From Ruminococcus sp. (lineage in GTDB: Bacteria; Bacillota; Clostridia; Oscillospirales; Acutalibacteraceae): a stretch of 36,704 bases of DNA. Below the pieces are notes generated by a model, which worked only from the letters and a program-made list of their open reading frames with translations, was not told where the DNA came from and made no database searches. The stretch spans positions 1-36,704 of the forward strand of contig JAFUOM010000034.1 in the NCBI GenBank assembly GCA_017481885.1. The letters are read 5' to 3'. Below, piece after piece: positions 29,454 to 36,704 of this stretch. Each line of letters opens with the position of its first letter. Position 1 is the stretch's first letter. A program made the position numbers and the translations under genes.

Positions 29454-32087
29454 TTGAAAAAAACTAAAAGAAGGCTTTGCTGTGCGGTGCTTTGCCTGAC
29501 GATGTTGATGTCAGTGCTTTCGTTTGTGCCTGCAAACGCTCAGCCACTTGATGAAAAAACAAAAACAGACAGTACATCGCTTAAAACTGTTGAGGATGAA
29601 TACGGAATTCATTTTTATGGTCCAACAGGTAACAATCTTACTGATGCCGACAAACTAAATGAAGATGTTACAGTAATTGACTCTGTTGCTGAATATAAAG
29701 AGCTTGCAGGAAACTCTGATTCAAAAAGTTCAAACAGCCTTATACGAAAGGCAACAAAACTGCCTTCAAGCGTTGATAACAGCCAGAGTATTTATTTTCC
29801 GGAAATCGGCGACCAGCAGGACCTTGGTTCGTGCTTGTACTGGGCACAGATTTATTATCAGTACACTTATGAGTACAATAGGGCAAATGGAATCCCGACA
29901 ACACCCGATAATGTGTTTTCTCCACAGTGGAGCTACAACGTTGCCACAGCCGGTGAAGATATGCAGTGCACCACCGCGATATCCCTTAATTTTATGAAAT
30001 ATCAGGGCAGTGTACCGATGAGTCAGGTGCCGTATGATCAGGATTACCTCAATGCTCATCCAAACGAGGAGGTTTGGCGTAACTCGATTAACTACAGATT
30101 AAAAGAGTACCATTTCTTTGAACAAATCGGAAGATTTGACAATCCGATTACATCACCTGACGATAGTGACTTAGAGCTTATCAAAACAGCACTGAACAAC
30201 GGTGAAATCCTCAGTTACTCAACAATGATGCTTGGTTGGTCGCATACTGAAATTATCGCAAACAGTATGGCTCCTGAAAACGATGACCACGTTGGCGAGG
30301 TTGCCGTTACAAGTATGGATTCTCAGGAAGGTGGCCACAGAATGACTCTGGTTGGCTACAACGATAATATCTGGATTGATGTCAACAAAAACCAAAGAGT
30401 TGACAAAGGCGAAATGGGTGCCTTCAAGATTGCTAACTCCTGGGGAACAGAATACGGCAACGAGGGCTTTGCGTGGGTTGCTTACGACGCTCTTAACGAT
30501 ACATCCTGTGTTTCAGGCGTAGCACCAAACCAAGACAGAACCGGAATTTTCACCGAAGTCACAAGGTTCGAGCTCTTGCCTTACGGCGAAAAAACCGACC
30601 TTTACTTAAAGTACACTCTTAATACATCCGACAGAACACACGTGCTTTTGCAGGTTACTGCCGAAAAGGATCTGACAGTGAACACTGCGTCAGCAATGTC
30701 AAATATGAACTATGGTTTACCTTTGGCGTATGATGGTTCTACAAGTGCAACAGATGCTACAATGATATTCCCGCTTCAGAGTGTGTTCCCTGATGTTACA
30801 AGTGAAAATTTCACAGATTACACGTGGAATGTCAAAATTAAGGATATGAGAAACGACGGTGTTGTTCTAACAGTCAAGGATGTAGTAATTGTTGATGAAA
30901 AAGCAGGCAAAACTTATCAGGTGGCCGACACCTATCCGCTTACACTTGACGGTGATGAAGAAGTGGTTCAATATCACGAATCAGACCTGAACCACGCTGT
31001 GGTTTATTATCGTGGATTTTATGAACCGAATCTTTTCTATAAGCTGAACAAAAGTGATGCACAGTGGCAAGGCGATGCTGTTATGACTCAGTGTTATGAA
31101 GAGAAAGGCTATACCCACAAAGCTGTAATTGACCTGAAAGATTGCGACAGCGCTATAATTTATTTTACAGGCGAGGACGGAAGAATTGACAACAACTATT
31201 CAAAGTATTTCACCGTTACAAAAGGTCGCAACACCTTTGTTACAGAAAATATGGCTAAACCGCTTTCGATTTCAATGACAAATGATATGAACAGTGTTGC
31301 TGACGTTGGTCGTTTCGGTTTGTTTAAAACAGAGCCTGCAGGTGGATATGAGCCGTATACGTTTGAGTATATCGCTACAAATCTCACAACTGGAGAAGAA
31401 ACGTTAAACGAAGAGCATAACGATGTAATGAGAGGGATATATTTCACTCAGGAGGGTGACTACAAGGTTGTTGTGAAGCTTACCGACTGTGCAGGTACAG
31501 TTGCATATGCAGAAAACTATCTGTCAATTGTTAGCATACCATTTGAGTTTACTACCTTTGAAGCTAAATCTGATTACAAAACTCTGATAGACGCTCATCC
31601 TATTACTTTTACTGCTATTACAAACTACGAGAATATCGGTCTGCGCTACGGAGTTTATCACGATTATACTCTTAAAATCGAGCATGACGGCTTTGTTATC
31701 TACAGCACAACCATACCTATGATATACGAATTAACAGACCCTGAGTATATGACAAGTACGGTAATTGCTACCTGGACACCTGATACGCCTGGCGAATACA
31801 CAGCGACAATTTCAGCAACAGACTGTGCAGGTGAGTATGCAGAAAAGACTATCAACTTTACAGTTGGCAAGTGTATTATTGGTGATGCTGACTGCAACGG
31901 AGAAGTAAACATAATTGACTCGACATTCCTGCAGATGTGCCTTGCACACGTGTATGATGACAATATACTTAGTATTATCACTGCTGACGCAGACAGAGAT
32001 AGTAACATCACTATAAACGATGCTACATACATCCAGATGTATCTTGCTAATGTTCCGGGAGTTGACTTTGTCGGAACAGTGCTTTAA
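29454..32087 (+). CDS. Secreted papain-family (C1A) cysteine protease with a C-terminal dockerin
   Basis: 877 residues. Starts with TTG; AGGAGG about 8 bases upstream supports this start and no ATG is better placed. Signal peptide 1-29 (cleavage after ANA), a possible propeptide to about 105, then a C1A protease domain with Gln121, Cys127 in GSCLYWA, His295 in GGHRMTLVGY and Asn328 in NSWG. The middle (about 360-800) is made of beta-sandwich-type segments. The end (810-877) is a type I dockerin with two calcium loops, DADCNGEVNIID and DADRDSNITIND, each followed by a helix. It should be exported and docked to a cohesin scaffold on the cell surface. Single gene with its own promoter and terminator. 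Substrate unknown; it may process complex components or digest protein. Confidence 0.92.
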   Translation: MKKTKRRLCCAVLCLTMLMSVLSFVPANAQPLDEKTKTDSTSLKTVEDEYGIHFYGPTGNNLTDADKLNEDVTVIDSVAEYKELAGNSDSKSSNSLIRKATKLPSSVDNSQSIYFPEIGDQQDLGSCLYWAQIYYQYTYEYNRANGIPTTPDNVFSPQWSYNVATAGEDMQCTTAISLNFMKYQGSVPMSQVPYDQDYLNAHPNEEVWRNSINYRLKEYHFFEQIGRFDNPITSPDDSDLELIKTALNNGEILSYSTMMLGWSHTEIIANSMAPENDDHVGEVAVTSMDSQEGGHRMTLVGYNDNIWIDVNKNQRVDKGEMGAFKIANSWGTEYGNEGFAWVAYDALNDTSCVSGVAPNQDRTGIFTEVTRFELLPYGEKTDLYLKYTLNTSDRTHVLLQVTAEKDLTVNTASAMSNMNYGLPLAYDGSTSATDATMIFPLQSVFPDVTSENFTDYTWNVKIKDMRNDGVVLTVKDVVIVDEKAGKTYQVADTYPLTLDGDEEVVQYHESDLNHAVVYYRGFYEPNLFYKLNKSDAQWQGDAVMTQCYEEKGYTHKAVIDLKDCDSAIIYFTGEDGRIDNNYSKYFTVTKGRNTFVTENMAKPLSISMTNDMNSVADVGRFGLFKTEPAGGYEPYTFEYIATNLTTGEETLNEEHNDVMRGIYFTQEGDYKVVVKLTDCAGTVAYAENYLSIVSIPFEFTTFEAKSDYKTLIDAHPITFTAITNYENIGLRYGVYHDYTLKIEHDGFVIYSTTIPMIYELTDPEYMTSTVIATWTPDTPGEYTATISATDCAGEYAEKTINFTVGKCIIGDADCNGEVNIIDSTFLQMCLAHVYDDNILSIITADADRDSNITINDATYIQMYLANVPGVDFVGTVL

Positions 32088-32140
32088 TTTGATGCTCGTT
32101 TTGAAGTCATCTGAGAAGCAAACAAAATAATAAACAAAGA

Positions 32141-32176
32141 AAACGGTGTAGCCATTTTTGGTTACACCGTTTGTTG
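32141..32176 (+). terminator. Terminator after the dockerin-protease gene
   Basis: 13-bp stem (one G-U): arms 32141-32153 and 32160-32172, with a T-rich loop, followed by TTTGTTGTTTG. The A-run before it may make it work for the convergent PAP2 gene too. Confidence 0.75.
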
Positions 32177-32216
32177 TTTGTGTTTTATAAAGTTTAAAAT
32201 GTGTTTTGAAATCTTT

Positions 32217-32762
32217 TTACATAAAGAAATGCGAAAGCTGCGCTTCGAAAATGAAGTTGCACACCATTCCGCTCAAAAAACCGAGAATCGCACCGCAGAC
32301 AACGTCGCTTAAATAGTGAACTCTAAGGTACATTCTTGAGAATCCGATTATCACCGCTACACACAGCACAGGCAGGAAAATGTACGGCGGGCAACGGAAA
32401 AGGGTGACCGCAAAAGCCGTGAAAGACGAAGCTGTGTGGCCTGACGGGAACGAATAGTCCTTTGGGCGTTTGATGATAAGCTCATCGTCATCAAGCTTCG
32501 AGCTTGGCCTCATACGACCGATGATGTGCTTGATGATAATTTCACCTGCGACAAAGGTAACACCCAGCGCTAAGGTCAGGTAAACGCCGGTTGCTCTTGT
32601 CCTCTTCATAAGTAAAAACGGAAAACACAGCGTAATCCACCAGATAAAAGCACCATTACCGAGTTTTGTGAACAGCACCATTATTTTGTTTAGTAGAGGT
32701 TTATGAATCTTAGCGATTTTAATAACAATAAGGTTGTCCAGTCGCTGGATTTTTTTTAGCAT
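32217..32762 (-). CDS. PAP2-family membrane phosphatase (undecaprenyl-diphosphatase-like)
   Basis: 181 residues, about five membrane segments. The family removes phosphate from lipid phosphates at the outer membrane face, for example undecaprenyl diphosphate or phosphatidic acid. The three-part motif is complete: KHIIGRMRP (78-86), PSGH (106-109) and SRMYLRVHYLSD (142-153), giving the catalytic His109 and His149 and Asp153. AAGGAGT precedes the ATG. Single gene, convergent with the protease gene and divergent from the T-box cassette. Substrate is not determined. Confidence 0.88.
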   Translation of the reverse strand: MLKKIQRLDNLIVIKIAKIHKPLLNKIMVLFTKLGNGAFIWWITLCFPFLLMKRTRATGVYLTLALGVTFVAGEIIIKHIIGRMRPSSKLDDDELIIKRPKDYSFPSGHTASSFTAFAVTLFRCPPYIFLPVLCVAVIIGFSRMYLRVHYLSDVVCGAILGFLSGMVCNFIFEAQLSHFFM

Positions 32763-32863
32763 ATTTTACTCCTTAGGGTAGTATATATGTATATCATATC
32801 ACAGTTTGAGGTGTTTGTGTAGTACCTTTTGAATTAAGTTTTGAAAAAAATTTGCTTAAGTTC

Positions 32864-32899
32864 TTGACAAATTCTGTTCATAGTGTTACACTAAGCAAA
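32864..32899 (+). promoter_or_regulatory. Promoter of T-box cassette 1
   Basis: TTGACA (32864-32869), a 17-base spacer, TACACT (32887-32892), start near 32899. Confidence 0.8.
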
Positions 32900-32906
32900 A
32901 ATCGAA

Positions 32907-33168
32907 AAAGCTGTGACGAAGACGGCAGTATTTATTTGTTTTCAGAGAGTCGGTGGTAGGTGAAAACCGATAACGAGTATTTATAATGCCCATCACTTCT
33001 GAGCTGAAGGCCCGAACACGTTAGTCAGTAGACGCCTTCCGTGATTGCTGCGTAAAGGCATAGGGGTTGTTGGACTCCGAGAGTGGCAGACAAGTTTCTG
33101 CAATTTGAGTGGTACCGCGAGTGTATTTTACACCCGTCTCAAAGGTTTCTTTGAGGCGGGCTTTTTTG
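32907..33168 (+). promoter_or_regulatory. T-box riboswitch 1 (predicted isoleucine, ATC specifier)
   Basis: Complete T-box leader: Stem I from about 32911 with the GACGAAGA base, the AGAGAGTCGGTGG...ACCGA apical part (from about 32944), and GAAG pairing with CTTC at 32996-32999. Just before CTTC stands ATC (32992-32994) plus one purine, bounded above by GGCA/TGCC pairing, so ATC is the best specifier codon. The T-box TGGTACCGCG is at 33110-33119. Its UGGU binds a tRNA 3' end ACCA, as expected for tRNA-Ile. The terminator has arms 33133-33143 and 33150-33160 followed by CTTTTTTG. Uncharged tRNA should open the terminator and turn on the next gene. Specifier read by eye; class is certain, amino acid is likely. 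Confidence 0.9.
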
Positions 33169-33200
33169 ATTTTTAAATCATTTTTTCAGGAGGAGTTATT

Positions 33201-35471
33201 ATGGCTCAGGTTGAAACACAAAAGCTATTGGAAGTAGCGGTAAGAATTAAAGAAATGAGAGAAATCTTTGGCTTTTCTGAAAAGGAAATGGCAAAGAAAA
33301 CAGAAGTAACTGTTGAGCAGTACATTGATTTTGAATCTGGAAAACAGGATTTTCCTTTTACATTTATCCACAAGTGCGCTTTAGCATTTAACATCGGCAT
33401 TTCAGATTTGTTAGAGGGTAAGAGTGCTCTGCTTTCATCATACACAGTAACACGTAAAGGTCAGGGACAACAGACAGCAAAGGAAGACGGCATCAACATC
33501 GTAAACCTTGCTCCTTGGTTTAGAAAGAAAATCTCTGAGCCTTATTTTGTAACATACCAGTACTCACAGGAATTACAGAACAAACCTATCCATCTTACAA
33601 AACACTCAGGTCAGGAATTTGACTATGTTATCAAAGGCAGACTCAAAATTCAGGTTGGCGACAATGTTGAGTATTTGTCTGAAGGCGACAGCATCTACTA
33701 CAACTCTTCAACACCTCACGGTATGATTGCCGTAGACGGCAACGAGTGTCAGTTCTTAGCAGTTGTACTTCCGGGTGAAAATGAGTCTGAGGATATCATC
33801 CGTGATACACTTATGTCACACAATGAGATTGCAGATACAAAACTCTTGTGCGAAGAATTTATCAAGACAACAGTTGACGAAAATGGTTGCTTAAAGGCTA
33901 TCGACTTCGAAAACGAGGACAGATACAACTTTGCTTTTGACACAGTTGACGCTATCGCAAAGAAAGACCCTGATAAGCTTGCGATGATTCACATTTCAAG
34001 AGATAAGGTAGAGCGTAGATTTACATTCAACGATATGAAGCGTAAGTCAGCACAGGCTGCTAACTACTTCAAGAGTCTTGGCATCAAAAAAGGCGACAGA
34101 GTTATGCTTGTATTAAAGCGTCACTACCAGTTCTGGTTTGCAATCTTAGGTCTGCACAAGCTTGGTGCTATCGCTATCCCTGCTACAAATCAGCTTCAGG
34201 CACACGACTTTGACTATCGTTTCAATGCAGCAGGTGTTTCTGCTATCGTTTGTACAGCTGACGGCGATGTTTCACATCAGGTTGACCTCGCTCAGGAAAA
34301 ATCTCCGACACTCAAAACAAAGGTTCTTGTTGGCGGTGAACGTGAGGGTTGGCGTAACTTTGACGAAGAGTTCGAGCTTTTCTCAGCCCATTTCTACAGA
34401 AACGAAAAAACTCCTTGCGGTGATGACCCAATGCTTATGTTCTTCACATCAGGCACAACAGGTTATCCGAAAATCGCATTACATTCATATAAATATCCGC
34501 TTGGTCATTTCATCACAGCAAAATACTGGCACGGTGTATCTCCTGACGGCTTACACTTCACAATTTCAGACACAGGCTGGGGTAAAGCTCTGTGGGGTAA
34601 GCTTTACGGTCAGTGGCTCTCACAGGGTGCAGTGTTCACCTACGACTTTGACCGTTTTGATGCATCTGATATTCTCCCAATGTTCAAAGAATACGGCATC
34701 ACAACATTCTGTGCACCTCCTACAATGCTTCGAATGATGATTAAGCAGGATTTATCAAAGTACGATTTCTCAACAGTTAGACGTGCTACAACAGCCGGTG
34801 AAGCGCTTAACCCTGAGGTTTACAAGCAGTTTAAGCTTGCTACAGGCTTAAAGCTCAAGGAAGGCTTTGGTCAGACCGAAACAACTCTGTCAATTGCTAA
34901 CCTTATCGGCGAAACAAGTAAGCTCGGTTCAATGGGTAAGCCTGTACCGCTTTATGATATGCATATTTTAGATGCAGACGGCAACGAAGTGCCTGACGGC
35001 GAAGTTGGCGAAATCTGCGTAAAGACATCCGACAAAGTTCCTTGCGGTCTGTTCCTCGGTTACTACAGAGATGAAGAAAAAACAAAAGAAGTTTACCACG
35101 ATGGTTACTACCACACAGGCGACACAGCTTGGCGTGATGAGGACGGTTTCCTCTGGTACGTTGGTCGTGTTGACGACGTTATTAAGTCATCAGGCTATCG
35201 TATCGGACCTTTTGAGATTGAGTCAGTTATCATGGAGCTTCCGTACGTTCTTGAGTGCGGTGTATCAGCAGAGCCTGACGAAGTAAGAGGTCAGGTTGTA
35301 AAGGCTTCAATTGTGCTTACAAAGGGCACAAAGCCAAGTGATGACTTGAAGAAAGAAATCCAGAATTACGTAAAATCCCGTACAGCTCCGTACAAATATC
35401 CTCGTATTGTTGTGTTCAGAGATGACCTGCCAAAGACAATCAGCGGTAAAATTCAGAGAAATAAGCTTTAA
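33201..35471 (+). CDS. HTH-cupin-AMP-dependent acyl-CoA synthetase fusion, copy 1
   Basis: 756 residues. Three parts: an XRE-type helix-turn-helix (about 8-72), a cupin (about 115-190) with likely metal ligands His131/His135, Glu139 and His173, and a full acyl-CoA synthetase (about 240-756). The last has the ATP loop TSGTTGYPK (416-424), EGFGQTETT, YHTGD, GRVDDVIKSSGYRIGPFEIE and catalytic Lys750 in SGKIQ. The segment SDTGWGKALWGKLYGQW is typical of medium-chain/branched acyl-CoA synthetases (ACSM-like). It would convert a carboxylic acid, ATP and CoA into acyl-CoA, AMP and PPi. AGGAGGAG precedes the ATG. Expressed from a T-box leader reading an Ile codon; 2-methylbutyrate is a reasonable substrate guess, unproven. 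Confidence 0.9.
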   Translation: MAQVETQKLLEVAVRIKEMREIFGFSEKEMAKKTEVTVEQYIDFESGKQDFPFTFIHKCALAFNIGISDLLEGKSALLSSYTVTRKGQGQQTAKEDGINIVNLAPWFRKKISEPYFVTYQYSQELQNKPIHLTKHSGQEFDYVIKGRLKIQVGDNVEYLSEGDSIYYNSSTPHGMIAVDGNECQFLAVVLPGENESEDIIRDTLMSHNEIADTKLLCEEFIKTTVDENGCLKAIDFENEDRYNFAFDTVDAIAKKDPDKLAMIHISRDKVERRFTFNDMKRKSAQAANYFKSLGIKKGDRVMLVLKRHYQFWFAILGLHKLGAIAIPATNQLQAHDFDYRFNAAGVSAIVCTADGDVSHQVDLAQEKSPTLKTKVLVGGEREGWRNFDEEFELFSAHFYRNEKTPCGDDPMLMFFTSGTTGYPKIALHSYKYPLGHFITAKYWHGVSPDGLHFTISDTGWGKALWGKLYGQWLSQGAVFTYDFDRFDASDILPMFKEYGITTFCAPPTMLRMMIKQDLSKYDFSTVRRATTAGEALNPEVYKQFKLATGLKLKEGFGQTETTLSIANLIGETSKLGSMGKPVPLYDMHILDADGNEVPDGEVGEICVKTSDKVPCGLFLGYYRDEEKTKEVYHDGYYHTGDTAWRDEDGFLWYVGRVDDVIKSSGYRIGPFEIESVIMELPYVLECGVSAEPDEVRGQVVKASIVLTKGTKPSDDLKKEIQNYVKSRTAPYKYPRIVVFRDDLPKTISGKIQRNKL

Positions 35472-35485
35472 TGTGCTGAAAAATA

Positions 35486-35521
35486 TTGACATATCTTCAA
35501 AGTTATGATATAAATATTACC
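35486..35521 (+). promoter_or_regulatory. Promoter of T-box cassette 2
   Basis: TTGACA (35486-35491), a 17-base spacer, TATAAA (35509-35514), start near 35521. It begins 14 bases after the stop of copy 1, and no terminator is seen between. Confidence 0.8.
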
Positions 35522-35530
35522 ATATATTAA

Positions 35531-35791
35531 AGGCTATGACGAAGAGTACACATTAGTATGACCTAAAGAGAGGCAGCGGTTGGTGGAAGCTGTCGGATAC
35601 AGCTTTTGTGTTTGTAGCTTCTGAGCCGAGAGGAAGAAAGCGTTTGTGAGTAGAACCTCTCCGTGATTGCTGCGTAAAGGCATAGGGGTTGTTAGACCTC
35701 GAGAGTGGCGATAGTATCGCAATTTGAGTGGTACCGCGGGTGATTATTTTGCACTCGTCTCAAAGATAACTTTGGGACGGGTGTTTTTTTC
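35531..35791 (+). promoter_or_regulatory. T-box riboswitch 2 (predicted valine, GTA specifier)
   Basis: Second full T-box. The Stem I base GACGAAGAG starts at about 35537 and GAAG pairs with CTTC at 35618-35621. ACACA/TGTGT pairing bounds the specifier loop above, leaving TT-GTA-G, so GTA (35614-35616) sits exactly where ATC sits in T-box 1. The T-box TGGTACCGCG is at 35729-35738, with UGGU fitting the ACCA end of tRNA-Val. The terminator has arms 35752-35765 and 35770-35783, then a T-run. The Stem II/III region (about 35660-35707) is almost identical to that of T-box 1 (33037-33086), pointing to a duplicated cassette with a changed specifier. The amino acid call is by eye. Confidence 0.9.
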
Positions 35792-35816
35792 GTCCTAATA
35801 AAAAGGAGAATGCGTT

Positions 35817-36704
35817 ATGCAACAAATGACAGGTCTTGACTACAAAATTCAGGAAATGGCGGCTCGTATCAGAGAGCTACGTGAAATCCAGAACTTAACC
35901 GTTGAGCAGATGGCTAAGAAAACCGACGTTACAGTTGATGAGTATTTAAGCTGTGAGGCTGGTAAAAGCGACTTAAACTTTGCGTTTATCTACCGTTGTG
36001 CTATGGCTCTTTCTGTCAACGTTACTGACATTATCGAGGGTTATTCACCAAACCTTAAGAGCTACTCGGTAACTAGAGCAGGTTTTGGTCAGAAAGTAGC
36101 TCAGGCTCACGGTATGACTTACTACAATCTCGCTTATGCTTTCCAAAACCGTATTGCTGAGCCTTTATATGTTCGTTCAGTTTATGACGAAAATGCTCAG
36201 AACAACGACATCGAGCTTACTACTCACGAAGGTCAGGAGCTTGACATCGTAGTTGAAGGTAACCTTATGGTTCAGGTTGGTGAGCACAAGGAGATTTTAG
36301 GACCTGGCGATACTATCTACTTTGACTCCGACAAGCCACACGGTATGATTGCTGTTAACGGCAAGGATTGCGTGTTCTACGCTATCGTCTTGAATCCTAC
36401 AGGTGAGCCTATCCCTGAGCTTAGTTCAGGTAAAATCGTTGAGATTAAAAAGACTGAAAGAAAGCACGAAGCTGACCGTATCTATAAAAATTATGTTGAT
36501 GTTGAAGAAAACGAGAAGGGTACACCAACTTCTATCAAGTTCAAGAACACAGACAAGTTCAACTTTGCGTTTGACCTCGTTGACGCTCTGGCTGACAAAA
36601 AGCCTGAGAAACTCGCGATGTTACATATTTCAAAAGACCACACAGAGCGTAGATTTACTTTCAAGGATATGAAAAAAGCATCTGCTCAGTGTGCTAACTA
36701 CTTC
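35817..36704 (+). CDS. HTH-cupin-AMP-dependent acyl-CoA synthetase fusion, copy 2 (cut by the window end)
   Basis: 296 codons are visible and the frame is open to the last base. Starts MQQMTGLDYKIQEMAARIRELREIQ; AAAAGGAG lies about 8 bases upstream. Same plan as copy 1: XRE helix-turn-helix (LTVEQMAKKTDVTVDEYLSCEAG), then a cupin with HEGQELD and PHGMIAV keeping the likely metal ligands, then the start of the acyl-CoA synthetase domain (DKKPEKLAMLHISKDHTERRFTF). The N-terminal half is clearly diverged from copy 1 while the order is kept, so this is a paralog and not a recent identical duplicate. Behind a T-box with a Val codon; isobutyrate is a reasonable substrate guess. The catalytic part lies beyond the window. 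Confidence 0.88.
   Translation, partial: MQQMTGLDYKIQEMAARIRELREIQNLTVEQMAKKTDVTVDEYLSCEAGKSDLNFAFIYRCAMALSVNVTDIIEGYSPNLKSYSVTRAGFGQKVAQAHGMTYYNLAYAFQNRIAEPLYVRSVYDENAQNNDIELTTHEGQELDIVVEGNLMVQVGEHKEILGPGDTIYFDSDKPHGMIAVNGKDCVFYAIVLNPTGEPIPELSSGKIVEIKKTERKHEADRIYKNYVDVEENEKGTPTSIKFKNTDKFNFAFDLVDALADKKPEKLAMLHISKDHTERRFTFKDMKKASAQCANYF

Overview
The window reads as chromosomal DNA of an anaerobic, spore-forming, starch-using clostridium. The best guess is a Ruminococcus bromii-like member of the Oscillospiraceae/Ruminococcaceae. This is inferred from spoIIE and spoVAD (sporulation), a maltodextrin-type ABC importer beside a lipoprotein alpha-amylase, a secreted protease ending in a dockerin (cellulosome/amylosome-type assembly), T-box leaders and strong sigma-A-type promoters. 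No tRNA, rRNA, CRISPR array, phage gene or transposase was seen. The only mobile-type DNA is a small intergenic repeat family.

Layout. 1-2.3 kb (minus): tyrosine-branch operon aroF-tyrA, behind a leader that encodes a 20-residue Tyr-rich peptide and an attenuator. 2.3-4.7 kb (minus): alkD-like repair gene, response regulator and histidine kinase. 4.7-5.6 kb (plus): MscS-type channel, whose promoter shares its -35 box with the divergent alkD promoter. 5.6-8.4 kb: repeat element, then murE and a DtxR-type regulator (minus). 8.4-14.1 kb (plus): MalE/F/G-like importer and membrane-anchored GH13 amylase, with a codon choice that suggests high expression. 14.4-18.1 kb: spoIIE (plus) and an MGDG-synthase/UgtP-type glycosyltransferase (minus). 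18.4-22.3 kb (plus): two tandem VanW-domain proteins. 22.3-23.7 kb: a repeat and a lone spoVAD. 23.8-27.9 kb (minus): rlmB, a large P-type-ATPase-like protein that has lost its catalytic motifs, and rpe. 28-28.9 kb (minus): two small membrane proteins. 29.4-32.1 kb (plus): dockerin-bearing papain-family protease. 32.2-32.8 kb (minus): PAP2 phosphatase. 32.8 kb to the end (plus): two tandem cassettes, each with promoter, T-box and a fused HTH-cupin-acyl-CoA synthetase. The second runs off the window.

Most notable. (1) The twin T-box cassettes: the codons in the specifier position read ATC (Ile) and GTA (Val), and both T-boxes have the UGGU that fits tRNAs with discriminator A. Acyl-CoA synthetases induced by isoleucine or valine shortage suggest activation of branched short-chain acids (2-methylbutyrate, isobutyrate) as carbon skeletons for Ile and Val. 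Ruminococci are known to need branched volatile fatty acids. This is a hypothesis. (2) A ribosome-stalling tyrosine attenuator in front of aroF-tyrA, unusual for a Firmicute. (3) A pseudo-P-type ATPase. (4) Back-to-back promoters sharing one -35 hexamer, one of which appears to make a leaderless mRNA.
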